Assembly: GCA_964019415.1 (NCBI GenBank)
Contig: OZ025869.1
Coordinates: 15,539,459-15,603,458, forward strand
Source of the DNA: Ianthella basta
Lineage: Eukaryota > Porifera > Demospongiae > Verongiida > Ianthellidae
DNA length: 64,000 bases
Direction: 5' to 3'
In this document: in pieces, positions 1 to 18,090 of the stretch
How the letters are laid out: each line of letters opens with the position of its first letter
How positions within the stretch are numbered: position 1 is the first letter of the stretch
Notes under the pieces: generated by a model
What the model was told of the DNA's origin: nothing
The model's input: the letters and a program-made list of their open reading frames with translations, nothing else
Database searches by the model: none
Position numbers and translations under genes: made by a program

Positions 1-356
1 ACACCTACACATCTCCTTGTCTCCTATTGTCATTGTTCTGTGTTTGGTGTGTTTTCAGTGACTATGATAGAACGTGTCATAGCAGAATTCTACTGTGTTG
101 GGAGTTATAAAGGAAAAGAGACCTTATATATTGGTAAGGAAGAGCAGTTCTAGCAATATTGGAGATTGTATCTGGTGAAGACATCTCTGTACTAGTGCAT
201 ACGTGAAACACATGAGCCTCACAGGAAGGAACAGCATCAGATCTAGCAATTGGAGAACTGTGCATATGTTCAATAAAATGGTATGGTGTGCCTGTGTCAT
301 TGTGTGCATGCACACACTCACAAATGCATGCTCCGCACAACTACAGACTGACTGAC

Positions 357-6920
<6,564 letters not shown>

Positions 6921-7082
6921 CTGGGTCAGTAACAAACAATAAATGGACAATAGGCACTAGACCATCACATCCTGTGCTGTTATTGGAATGGAAAATATAC
7001 AACTATAGCACAGGAACAGGATTGAAAATGGGGTCAAGTGATAGGTAACACATGTATCTAGGGACAATGGTGAATGGTCCAC

Positions 7083-7669
7083 TGTATAGTAGCCTTTCCC
7101 TGCTAGATTAAAGGATAATTGCTGCATATAAATAGCTGAGAAGGAAAGGATCATAAGCGAAATCACAACAAAGCCCGATGGAAGAAGCTACATCCGAAGA
7201 CAAGACCAATGAAAGGAGCCACGGTCCGAAGACTTTAAGGCAACCTGTCAAAACAAGTCACGATCGGCGTCGTTACTGTCCATAGACCTTTGAAACAACT
7301 TTGGGCTGCAAAGAAAGTGTTTCGCTTATTTATGATCCTTTCCTTCTCAGCTATTTCTACGCAGCAATTATCCTTTAATCTAGCAACTGTGTTACCTCAA
7401 GCGTGGTTTATATGGGCTGCGAAGTGAGTGGTTGCCAGCGGGCGTCGTAGCTCAGTGGCTAGAGCACTGGCAGCTAAAGCCAGATGTCCTGGGTTCGATT
7501 CCCGGTGACGCCACTTTCTTTGCAGCCCAAAGTCGTTTCAAAGGTCTACGGACAGTAACGACGCCGATCGTGACTTGTTTCAACAGATTGCCTTAAAGTC
7601 TTTGGACCGTAGCTCCTTCCATCAGGCTTTGTTGTGATTTCGCTTATGATCCTTTCCTTCTTAGCTTTT
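7083..7669. repeat. Nested inverted repeats around a tRNA-like sequence
   Basis: Block A (about 7094-7161) is repeated inverted at 7321-7386. Block B (about 7162-7320) is repeated inverted at about 7513-7640. A fragment of inverted block A follows again to 7669. The order is therefore A, B, A-inverted, tRNA-like, B-inverted, A-fragment-inverted. Arms differ at only scattered positions, for example the TTTGAAACAACTTTGGGCTG segment against its partner. The unit looks like a foldback element or a complex tRNA-derived repeat. No transposase frame is present. Confidence 0.75.
7441..7513 (+). tRNA. tRNA-like gene, apparent anticodon CTA
   Basis: The 73-nt sequence folds as a full cloverleaf. The acceptor stem GGCGTCG pairs with TGACGCC (one G-T pair), the D stem is GCTC/GAGC, the anticodon stem CTGGC/GCCAG, and the T stem CTGGG/CCCGG has a TTCGATT loop. 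A discriminator A follows. The A and B box equivalents needed by RNA polymerase III are present. The seven-base anticodon loop is AGCTAAA, giving anticodon CTA, which would read UAG, and position 33 is G rather than the near-universal T. No CCA is encoded, as expected in eukaryotes. These oddities and the inverted-repeat setting favour a tRNA-derived repeat or pseudogene over a working tRNA. Confidence 0.6.
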
Positions 7670-8311
7670 CCTTGTTTCTGTACTTTTTATGCCAGCCCTA
7701 CATCTTTAGTACTTTTAGCAGAAAATTTGTATTCTTTCTTGTTTATATTAGTATAGTACAATACCAAATATCTATTCCCGCCAATACCTTGGCATTACTG
7801 AAAACTGACTAAGCTAATTAGCATTCTTTGACTGACTGCATCCTACTTGAAACTGTTTTATCTGTTCTTTTGCTGAAAGCACAAATTGGCATCCAAACAC
7901 CCATGCATAGCCAGTCATGGTAACGTGGCAGAGTGCAAATAACAACTGCACAGTTTACCCTAAGTAAAACTCTCTGGTAGTTGACATACTGTGCTGATCG
8001 GTTGTTAAGTGCATGCACTGATAGCTCTGGCAGGATAGAAATATACACACTAATCATATGCACTTCAAGAAATTATAATCATTCAAACATCATATTAAGA
8101 TGGTCGCAGCGTAGTGCAGTAAGTGAGTTAGTTCTCATTTAAGTGCTATTTTTCTAGTTTATAGTCATTAATTAATACACTTCAGTCAAGTGGCTAGGGT
8201 ATCCTTTAATGCGCCTAATAGAAAAGGGGTGAAAAACTGAAATCACTAAGAGATAGGGTAAAACAGTATAGAGATGTGCGCTTACTGTGTAACAGAGGAG
8301 ATGCATTTGTT
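7670..8311. other. Intergenic; degraded hAT-MITE relative
   Basis: Positions about 7755-7900 (starting near CAATACCAAATATCTATTCC) match the interior of the MITE at 4470-5122 at a lower level. The rest shows nothing recognisable. Confidence 0.4.
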
Positions 8312-9288
8312 AGGAAGGTTGTATTGTCAACAATGTGGCCTGTAAATTATCTCCCAGTATGCAACTGCAAAGGGAGAGACTTGCATGTGAGTGGTCTGTG
8401 AAATCACTACACTATTCCATCAAGTCTAAGATGGAGGAACACAATAAGTGATGCTTTCTAGTTGCCATGATCAGATTAAAGGATGCTAAGGGCAAAACAC
8501 CAATGTTTTAAAGAGGCTGAGAAGCTATTGCCACATACACAAACTGTCCAGTGATTGAAGCTCAAATAGGGTGACACGGTCACAAACACCTCTCAATGTC
8601 CCTTAAGGCTTACATTGGCTGTTGAGTACTATAGGGTGACACAGACCTGTACAGGTTGGTTGTGAGGCCGAACAGTGCAATCTGTAAATGAGCTAACAGG
8701 GGCTGAGGAGGCATGTCAATACACAATTCATAGTTGAGGCAACAGGCCAGGTCTGGTGTCCTTCTGACAGACACAGTCACAAATAGGAACACGAGGTAAA
8801 GACATAATTGCACTCCCAAAGTGTTGCAAACCTGATGACATGCATGCATGCCAATACGCAATAACACCATACTTTACTTCAATTTCACTACATCTGTGTC
8901 TTAAGAAGATTGTCAATGATGAAAGTACAGCAAACCCAAGAAATAGAGAGTACGATGCCATTAGAATAAGGCTGATAGCTTTCATGCATTGTGTGTTCAT
9001 GTGAAGAGAAAGTTTTGAAGTCTAGATGTTGCAAGATCAGTTCTGCTATTTGTAGTCCAATCAGCATCCCACCACATGTGCATGAGCAACAAGCTGAGAT
9101 TTAGCTAGTTACATAGCTAGCTAATAAATAACTTTTGGTGTTTCTGAACTCACGCTTCAGATAAAAACTGGTGAGGTAGGTTGGCTGGACCACCAGTGTT
9201 AGGTAGTATTTAGAACGATTAGGAGATGCCATCATCCCCACCTGATGATCACCGCAGTGCAAATTGATCTTGGCATACTATGGTGACT

Positions 9289-9590
9289 TAGTCTGGCTAG
9301 CTAGACCGTCCGGTTATGCTCAGAGTGCTTAGAAGGGAAGCGACGGTCTAGCGGGGACAGTGATTAGTTCACACATTTTCGACAAATCAGATGCATTTGC
9401 CACAAACTTGTGACAACAATATTCATGACCTTAGCTGTTGCTGCTATATAGGTGTGGGAACTGTATAATTGGAGGTGTGACATAGATAACCTAAAGGTGT
9501 GAACTAATCACTATCCCCACTAGACCATCCCTTCCATTCTGCACACATGGCACTTACTGGGACCTAGGGCGGGTTGAGAAAATTTTATGA
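9289..9590. mobile_element. Partial MITE of the TAGTCTGGCT family
   Basis: The left end TAGTCTGGCTAGCTAGACCG matches the terminal inverted repeat of the complete element at 40155-40916, and the internal phrase GTGTGAACTAATC near 9497 matches that element near its right end. The final inverted terminus is not recognisable, so it is truncated or diverged. The duplicate is at 50529-50800. Confidence 0.6.
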
Positions 9591-10542
9591 CTGGTTTCCA
9601 ACACATAAAGGTACCCTATATATGATGGAGCTAAGCCTGAGCATCCGACTTTGTATTCTTCTGTATTCTTCGGCGTTCTATATTCTTGGCTGCGTTCCAT
9701 ATTCTTAGCAGCGTTTAGGGGTTTGCGCTGCGCATTCAGCCATCTCCTTTCGTCTGCACTGCGCCCTACTTCAGTTCAGAACAATGGGATCACGAAAACG
9801 GCAATGTTCGGCTCCGGCGTGAAGATAAAAGGGAAGGAGATACCAGGAAGCGGCCATTCTTCTCGGATACCGAAGCCATTTTTATGTTGCCAACTGTGGT
9901 GCGAAATGCCTCCCAAGTTCAGGAATTGAATTGTCGCAACTGCCCAACGAAACCAGCTACGTGCAATGCAAGTGCAGAGCAGAAGAGCAAAGATTCTCCT
10001 TGGTGATCTTTTCTCTTTGACTGCATTTGCAAGGGAAGGATTTGGTACACACATACCAACAAGATACGCTGCTACAGAAAGGATAGTGACTGAGACAATC
10101 AGCAACTCAGCAACAAGAGCGAGGGGAAAGTTAAGCTCCTGACCAACGTTGGAATCACATGCAACAATATGGACGGGGACATGATCGCGTCAGGTTGCTT
10201 CTCAGTGCATTTCTTCTACACCCAACAACACGCAAAGCTCACGAATGAGACTGTGCTCCTTAGGAACATCCCACCAAGGTCAACACTTGCTACAGCAAAG
10301 ACAAGAGCAAGCATCGTGTTATGGACTCTGGCTTTGTTGTCAGACATGCACGATTCATTTTTGATCAGACCATGTGCATGACCACATGATTCATTGATCA
10401 CTGTTTTGTTCTGTTAAGTGCATATGCATGCATGCTACCAGATGACGTTAGCACACTGTCATCGCACACTCAGGCATTGCCAGACCGGCGCCGAGTAGCC
10501 ATTGTGGAAGCACTATCGTGAGGGCACCAGTCAGGGAAGCCT
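9591..10542. other. Intergenic, unrecognised repeated segment
   Basis: Reading frames 9651-9929 (+) and 10169-10381 (+) are conserved only in part at 50900-51600, where they are disrupted differently. The phrase reading NVGITCNNMDGDMIASGC is protein-like but I do not recognise a family. It may be part of a decayed transposon. No gene is claimed. Confidence 0.35.
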
Positions 10543-10578
10543 TTTTGTCCTTATAGCTAGTAGCTATAAGGACAAAAT
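10543..10578. repeat. Perfect 17-bp-arm palindrome
   Basis: The arm TTTTGTCCTTATAGCTA is followed after one base by its exact reverse complement. The copy at about 51748-51783 preserves both arms and changes only the central base. Confidence 0.85.
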
Positions 10579-10804
10579 GGCTACCGCTGAATGTGAAAGT
10601 AGACCTGGGGACCTCAGTATCTACCTATTCCTTTGCAAAACTCACTCTTCCAATCAACGTGCAGAGGATAATGGCATTGAAGAACAATGGGTAGCCTTGG
10701 TTAGTGCCCCCCCCCCCCCCCCCCCCAAGTCTGACAGTCTGTGCAAAATACGTAGCTTTGCGTTTTAGAAATTACAGTATGCTTCAGATGAAAAAACGAA
10801 CTGG

Positions 10805-11420
10805 GTGCTGGGTGCAGGAAAAGACATGTACTATGTATGTAGGAACTTTGTAGGAGAGAGAACCTCTTGCTGTATTCCTGCCTGCTGCTGTGGGCTAGCA
10901 GTAAAGCCATCGCTGGGGAAAGCAAGGATTGGGACAAGTTGTTACCATACCTACTATTTGCCTACAGAGAAGTCCCCCAGGCCTCAACAGGGTTTGCTTC
11001 CTTTGAGCTGTCGTATAGTCGCTCAGTATGCAGAGCATTGGATCTTGTACAGGAAGCATGGGAAGCAGACACCAGGAGCTGTGAGAGAGTGATACCCCAT
11101 GTCTTGTCGATGCAAGAGAAGTTGGCCAAGATGACTGAGCTGTTGAGAGAGAATTTGTCCCAAGCACAGAATAACCAGAAGAAATGATATGACCAGAATG
11201 CCAGGAGATCATTAGTTCCAACCAGGTACGTGTACGTTAGTGCTGTTACCGAGCAACGTTGAGCAGCAAACTGCTAGCACAACAGCAGGGACCGTACCAG
11301 ATTGTGAAGGTGAACTATCAAGTGGACATGGGAAGCCACAGAAAGCGCAATCCTTACTTGATGAGATGGAGCCGAAAAGAGAGGAGTGTGAGGGACCATG
11401 ACCTCAAAGACCGACCTATT
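10805..11420 (+). mobile_element. Ty3/gypsy retrotransposon fragment (integrase C-terminal part)
   Basis: The frame at 10867-11187 contains WDKLLPYLLFAYREVPQAST and an FELSYSR motif, which match the end of the integrase catalytic core and the following helical region of Ty3/gypsy polyproteins. After a stop the homology continues in other frames through a YVLVLLP-like strand and YQVDMG-like segment to about 11400. Frame changes and stops show it is dead. No long terminal repeats, protease or reverse transcriptase were found nearby. The hAT element at 11421 is inserted in its end. The duplicate copy is at 52000-52620. Confidence 0.75.
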
Positions 11421-13843
11421 TAGGGCTGGGCGGTATACCAGTATATAGTTATACGCGGTATTGTTTTGATATCGCGCAGGTATATATTTGCATGCTTCTT
11501 CATACCGGGAACTGAATACCGACTATAATACCGTATGCTATGCAAAATACCGTGTAAACATTTATAGTATAATGGTATAGCTAACCGGATATCCTCTAGC
11601 AATCATTGACGGTCCCAGTTAGTTATGGTGGAGCGGCAGCTAGTAAGCAAGAGCGGTACGAAGAGCATCGTTTGGGACTACTGCGGTCTCGAGCTAGGAG
11701 CAGATGGGAAGCCAGTCAATGACAGAAGCGCCATTTGTCGAAGCTGTAGGAAGCGAGTGCTGGCGAAGCATGGGAACACCTCAAACTTACTGGCTCACTT
11801 ACAGACAAACCACCCCGCACTCCATACGCAAGTGAAGGCAGCGATGGACGGTAAGAGCAAGCAGCCATCCCGGACAGCTACACCTGCACCAGCAGCGAGC
11901 AGCCAACCAACCCTGCAAGAGACACTGACAACGGCCCAAGCGTACGAGCGGAAAGGAGTGAAATGGAAGGAGCTAACAGACACAGTTACCTATTTCATTG
12001 CCAAAGACTCTCTTCCCATCTACACGGTTGAGAAAAGCGGATTTAAGCACTTGCTGAGGACGCTTGATGCCAGATACCAGCTGCCTTCTCGCTCATACTT
12101 CTCCAGAACAGCCATTCCTGCTCTGTATGAGTCAGTGAGGGAGAGAGTGAAGCAGTATCTTGATGGGGTGTTCTTCATTTCTGCCACAACCGATCTGTGG
12201 TCGAGTGTTGGGATGCATCCATACATGAACTACACAATGCATTACGTAAGTGATGACTGGAAACTGGAGAACAGGTGCCTGCAGACCCATTTCCTTCCTG
12301 AAGACCACATTGGAGAAAACCTGGCGATGGAAGCAAACCTCGCAGCATGGGACTTGAGGGCTTCACATCAGGTCTGTTTGACTACTGACAATGCAGCAAA
12401 CCTCGTCAATGCTGCAGAGCAGCTCCAGTGGTGTCACCTCTCCTGCTTCAGCCACAATTTGCATCTAGCCATCACCAAAGCTATCAAATCTGACCAGCGA
12501 TGTGAGCGATGTCTAGCACTGTGCCGTAAGATAGTCAGTGCTTTTTCGATGAGCTGGAAGAGGGATCTTACTAAGGCACAGATGAATCTCCAACTAGCAG
12601 TGCATGCTCTTGTGGCAGATAGCCCTACCAGATGGGCTCAATGGCAAAGATGGTAGCCCGGATTTTGAAGCAGGAGAATGCCATTCGCACACTCCTCAGT
12701 GCTGACAGGAAAGCAAGTCATTTAGTTCCTACCTGGCAGGATATTCATGTGCTAACAGATATTCACCAGGCCCTCTCCCCCCTCTCTGCTCTCACTGACA
12801 TACTCTCAGGTGAGGAGTACGTCACCATGTCTGCCATTCTGCCCATGTTGCACCTTTTCAAAACAAAGCTGCTGAAGGATGAGGCCAGGGACACACAGCT
12901 CACTAAAGACATCAGGCGTCACATAAAGCAGGACCTTAGCAGCCATTACACCATTCCAAAGATCACTGCAATGGTTTTGAAGATTCTTAAAATGGCCACT
13001 TTCTTGGACCCATGGCTCAAGTGTCATTTCAGTGACGATGCTGATGTCAAAGACATCAAGGAGACCCTACATGAGGAGGGTGCTAAGATCATTCAACGTG
13101 CTTTGAGTCCTCAGCTTTCAACAGTGGAAGATTCATCAAGCTCTTCTGCTATTGCAGGTCCTACACCCACCAAGAAGAGTAGCCTTGGTTCCCTTTTCAA
13201 GGATGCTGCTAAAGAAACTCAACCAGTTTTATCGCCAGAGCAGCAAGTCAAAGCAGAAGTAGCAGCATACGAGGCCTTTCCAAAGTTGGACCCAGAGGAA
13301 GATCCATTGAATCCATTGAAGTGCTGGAACCTAGGTTTCCAGCTTTGTGCAAACTTGCACAATCATATCTATCTGTTTGCGCAACGAGCTCTTCATCTGA
13401 ACGCCTGTTCAGCACCTCGGGCAACATTGTCACACCCCAGAGAGCTTCTCTTAAACCCAACAAAGTTGACATGCTTGTTTTTCTTACTAAAAACTTATAA
13501 ACTTATGTACTGCTTATGTACGCACTTCACTTTGTCTATGCAAACTTCAGTTTAATACGCATTTTATGACCTTTTATTGTGATGCTTGCTTTACATTTAT
13601 AGTTTATTATAAAAATCTTTCCATTATTGATATTCAGCATGCTATCATCATCATCATCATTAGAACACTACACATCATGGTAGCAATCAGTCATGATGTG
13701 TAAGGTGCTTATCAGATTAGATAACAGCATGCTATTGAGATCATCCTGCAAGTCAGCCATTGAATAGGAGGTATGTTGTTATACCGCAATATTTTTACCA
13801 GAAATACCGTGGTACTATATTGGTCAATACCGCCCACCCCTAC
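11421..13843 (+). mobile_element. hAT DNA transposon
   Basis: Inverted ends read TAGGGCTGGGCGGTATAC on the left and, reversed, TAGGGGTGGGCGGTATTGAC on the right. The right flank CTCCTATT and the left flank ending CCTATT fit an 8-bp target duplication with a small loss on the left. The duplicated locus (about 52605-52625) lacks the element and reads straight through as GACCTCCTATTGCATAG, giving an empty site. The 2,423-bp element contains one broken transposase gene. Its ends are the same type as the MITE at 4470-5122. Confidence 0.93.
11625..13500 (+). pseudogene. hAT transposase with BED zinc finger, two frameshifts
   Basis: The first frame (11625-12656) starts with an ATG and has an N-terminal BED-type zinc finger (CRSCRKRV, then a spaced HLQTNH), a Ser/Pro-rich linker and the hAT catalytic region (TTDLWSS, LTTDNAANLVNA, CFSHNLHLAI). 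At about 12635, just after DSPTRW, coding shifts to the frame of 12632-13330 (MAKMVARILKQ). Near 13320 it shifts again, and the dimerisation domain (ATSSSSERLFSTSGN, then VDMLVFLTKNL) is read in a third frame to the stop at 13498-13500. The family normally encodes one unbroken protein of roughly 600-700 residues, so this copy is inactive unless the shifts are sequencing errors. It resembles ZBED-type hAT transposases. Confidence 0.9.
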
Positions 13844-15074
13844 TCCTATTGCATAGTGCTCTTAGACTATTGCTTGTACAGCTGTCTTAGAACATTCTAG
13901 AACTGCTGTATGCTATATTAGGTGAACTCTAGCTGTGTGGTGTGGTCCTCTCTGTTTTTTGAGTTGTCGTAGTTGCCTGAAGGGCACTGAATTGTTGTCA
14001 AATTGTTTCCATTTGTGCAAACGCTCGGTGAGTCTATGACAGAGAGACAGAGCAATGATTGGAAGGTACACTGCTGAACTGACTTGAACCAACAGTCCCT
14101 ATAGTCATCATATTCTGTGACATCATCAGTCTCAGACACCGCTAAATTTTGTATCTGCCAATATATTCCCGCTAAATGGCACAACAACAGCAAGTGCCAA
14201 CCAAAAAGAGCAGGTATAGAGTGTCCTGGATATCATAAACACATGCATAACTGCTGTTAATGGCTTCAGTTACCATGATAATGAAGCACTAAAGTGCAAA
14301 ACCCTCAGTGTGTTTGCAAACAAACATTGCTGGCTAAATTAACATTGTTGCAGATTGTTGTATTCACTAAGAGTCTAGTGTAGAAGCTCAACATAGGCAT
14401 GCAATGACTGTATGCGCATGCTCAGTAGCTATGTATGCACATATGTGTGTGCAGAGAGCAACTATGCAAACGGGATTGAAATCCGCCTACCTATTGTGTG
14501 CCTATGTATATTAATGTTCCAGTTATGAAATAGATGCCATTTTCGTCAAGGTGTGGATCCTCTTGAACTACAGAGAGTGGTTCTCTACTCTACACAAACT
14601 GGGTACAGTATTCTACTGTGTGGTACACGTTGCAAATCGGATCCAGCGATCTACCACCAGATGCCGCACTGAGTGATCGCACCACCAGAGTAGCAGTCTC
14701 GCGTAGCCAGACCCGCTACCTTCCCTCAATTTTATATTGTGACATCATCGGTCGGGGAGGTACGGTCTGGTCAAGGCTCTGTAGCGAGTTTGTTCTCAGC
14801 CCCACGTGGGGCATGAGACTATCTCCGCTATTCCTCCATTTTGGAGGATGCTCCTCCCCAAAATGGCGGAACAGTAAGAGATAGGGCTGGGTACGAGATT
14901 ACCATATCTCTTGAACGCAGTCCTTTCGAGACAATCGCCTTTTTTAACTTCCTACTTTGTCCTTCTGAATCCACTGGTATCATAAGGCGCCTCGTAGCCT
15001 GCAGTGCCAGATTAAACATACACACGCGCATGCACACGCACGCACGCACGCACACACACACACACACACACACA
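13844..15074. other. Intergenic, part of the segmental duplication
   Basis: No coding gene is seen. Positions about 14692-14815 (reading AGTCTCGCGTAGCCAGAC) are half of an inverted-repeat element seen complete at 53434-53702. A short (CA)n run lies at 15040-15073. Confidence 0.45.
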
Positions 15075-15075
15075 G

Positions 15076-15318
15076 ACCAAGTACTGTAACCCCTCACTGC
15101 ACTACACACCACCGAGGATTAACAATACAATAAAATGTGCTGATTCTCGCCAGATTCAGGCCAAGCTCGGGGACAGCAGGTACACTGTGTACAATAGTGC
15201 AACGAAGAAACTTGACAATGTAGACTGCATTGATGTGGGTATACCTGCCTGGGAGGGAAGTCCTCTAGATTCTCTCTCCCTCTCCATTGATGTGATTTCA
15301 TTAAAATTGAGGGGATGA
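15076..15318 (+). repeat. Dispersed repeat with conserved mini reading frame, copy 1 of 3
   Basis: Starting near GACCAAGTACTGTAACC, this repeat carries a plus-strand frame whose product includes [20 protein letters not shown] and ends VISLKLRG at the stop 15316-15318. Two further copies (42247-42494 and 53980-54225) keep the frame and the stop. The product is not a family I recognise. It may be an exon or domain captured by a mobile element. It is followed by shared AT-rich sequence up to the Tc1-BEN element. Confidence 0.6.
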
Positions 15319-15838
15319 AGTGACTGGCATTGTAAGACTAGATGTGGCCAGCGAAGGTTTGTGCTCTGTCACTACTGTGAAATGCACAACCCTATAAATT
15401 ATGTGTTTTTGATATTACAAATGACTGAATTGTGTAAGGGACATGACACATCACACACATTCCATGAAAAATGCAAAATACTGTCATATCTAACCAGAAA
15501 TAACTAACTACCATTTCATCATAATAAACACACAAGTAATAAGTTTCAAAGATACTCAACAAACAAAGCAAAATTATAGTATAATTGACTACGGTACGGT
15601 GCATGGAAAAAGTAACGATAATTCTGTTTCCCGATTCACGTTTTTCGGTAAAACGACAAGTTTATCCGTAAATTTTTGGCGGTTTAGCACTAGTCATCAT
15701 GACGCGTTACCCAGTAATGGTTACCGTTTGGCGGTTAAGGGTTCCCGTCTAACGTTATATAACAGTTCGCACCTACCTAGTTTGTAACCTTACAGAGTTC
15801 AATCGTGTGCCAGTGAAGACGCTATTCCCCCAGAGACC

Positions 15839-17436
15839 ATGAGCGCTAGCAATGCAGTCATTGTGAGGTACGAGGACAACGGGTCGGCCAGATACAATGG
15901 CAAGGAGTACCAGGAGTCACTGTCCAAGATCCACAGGGATAAGAGCGCGATGGGAAGTCTGACGACCAGCAAGACTGTCACAATTGAGACAAAATCACAA
16001 GTGTAGAAGGCTATAGTCGTAAACCTGCAGCCTAACCTCCATTCACCTCAGAAGAAGAAGAGAAAGCTACAAATTCGGATGCAAGTCGGCCGAAGAAGAG
16101 AAGTGTGAAGAAAAGCCCTGGACCACAGGATGCACCACTGGACCCAGACGTATCCATTATAATGGCATCGTTTTCTGCAGCCCCTTCCACCTTCAACCTG
16201 CCCCCCTCATCTTCCACCTCCAACTTGTCCCCCTCATCTTCCACCTCCAACTTGCCCCCCTCATCTTCCACCTCCAACTTGCCCCCTTCATCATCCACCT
16301 CCCATCTCACATCCCCTCCTCCCACCTCCAATTTCACACACATCCCTTCTACCTCCCATCTCACACACTCCCTTTCCACTTCCAATTTCACACACACCCC
16401 TTCCACCTCCAACTTGTCCCCCTCATCTTCCACCTTCAACTTGCCCCCCTCATCTTCCACCTTCAACTTGCCCCCCTCATCTTCCACCTCCAACTTACCC
16501 CCCTCATCTTCCACCTCCAACTTGCCCCCTCATCTTCCACCTCCAACTTACCCCCCTCATCTTCCACCTCCAACCTGCCCCCTCATCTTCCACCTCCAAC
16601 TTGCCCCCCTTCATCTTCCACCTCCAACCTGCCCCCCTCATCTTTCACCTCCAACTTGCCCCCCTCATCTTCCACCTCCCATCTCACATCCCCTCCTCCC
16701 ACCTCCAATTTCACACACACCCCTTCTACCTCCCATCTCACACACACCCCTTCCACCTCCCATTTCACACACACCACTTCAGCTAACCACACAGCACACC
16801 CTCCTGCCACCCCCTTGCATCTCATACAAACCAAGTTATGTCTGACAACGAACAGCCACCATTGGACATCTTTGATGATGATGATGAATTCGCAGATTTT
16901 TACGACCCTACCCCACCCCAACTACCTACCCCAACTGTGGAGCAGCAGCTCAGAACGGTTGAAGCATTCCAAAGAGACATCTTGGAAAGACTTACCAGGC
17001 TGGAGCGTAACATTTTGGGAGCAAGGAGCCATGCACTGTTCCATCCACCCAAAGCAGAGAGCCAATGACTGACCTGAATGGCCGGTCGTTTGATGTGCAA
17101 GCAACGAAGGTTTCCTCTGTTGACAAGAAGCGTACGCAAGTCCTCACCAACCCAAAGCTTACAGCACCTATACAAGTTGGAATGGAGCTAGCAAAGATCC
17201 TTTTTACTGAACATGAATTGGCCTCCAGCACCCTAACAGGAAGAAGGGTCAATGGCCAAGTAAGACAATCTCTCAACCCTGCCTAACTGTGCCAGCTAGA
17301 CAATCTTGTTCAGCAAAAGTGTGGCCTGGCAGAGGCAGAATTCTCTGCAGTCAGGAGTGGAATTAGAGATTCGCTGGCCAATCAATGTAAGTACCTACGG
17401 TTGAAGTTGGGCGCAAGAAACATGTCCATTGTTTGA
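15839..17436 (+). pseudogene. BEN-domain passenger gene of the Tc1 element, broken copy
   Basis: The 5' frame starts at ATG 15839 (MSASNAVIVRYEDNGSARYN) and is cut by TAG at about 16003-16005, where the sister copy has TGG. A basic segment with PQKKKRK and a Ser/Thr/Pro repeat region (16190-16780, SSSTSNLPP units) follow in other frames. An acidic, coiled segment (LDIFDDDDEFADFYD, 16838-17068) comes next. The last part encodes a BEN domain (ELAKILFTEHELASSTLTG, then FSAVRSGIRDSL) to TGA at 17434-17436. It is interrupted by TAA at 17284-17286 where the sister has AAA. BEN domains bind DNA and chromatin partners. Frame changes between segments may be introns or decay. Confidence 0.75.
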
Positions 17437-18090
17437 ACTTGATACCTTATACTGTAACAAGCTTGCATGAGAACACATTATTCTAATCTTTTTTGCCATT
17501 ACTTGTGTTTGTTTTTGAACTGTTCTTCATATTATCTTGTTATTCTATTAATACATCTACCAGTGTTTAATATGACATCACACCATTCGCTATTTTGGCA
17601 GACACTCTGAAATTGACTGTTACATAGTGTGATGGTTTCAACCAAGTCTGATCATGCCATACTGTGTGCTTATGAAAAGAAGAGTAAGGGTTTTTACATA
17701 CAAATGCCCCTATATTTTTTCGCTCGAGTGGGATACGCACGCGTGACTCCGGAAGACAATTTTAAAGGATGTAGCTATGTGCACAAAGCCTTAGTACGTG
17801 CGCGCCGTTTCCAAGACGAATTTAGGCTTCGTACGCTTTACCATTAGTAGCCAGGGTTCGCGGCTCCCACGCTAAGCTCTGCCGTGACACTAGCAGCCTG
17901 TATTTCAATCTCGGCTGTGCAAACAAACAGCCGAACCGCAGTGTTTATACACTGTAACATCAAAGGTACCAGGCACTCTACAAATAGCTGACTCAGCAAC
18001 CGCAATATTTATATAAGATCAAATGCGTGGGCAAAGATCCCAAAATGGCAAGGACAATACAACACAGCATGCACAGCTAAAGTTCAAAGT

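Noticed and set aside
10867-11187. Intact retroelement integrase gene
   Set aside because: Only the end of the integrase core is present, with stops after it and no LTR or other enzymes.
16032-16921. Minus-strand frames reading KLEVEDEGG repeats
   Set aside because: They are the reverse of the Ser/Thr/Pro repeat of the BEN passenger gene; the plus strand carries the recognisable downstream domain.
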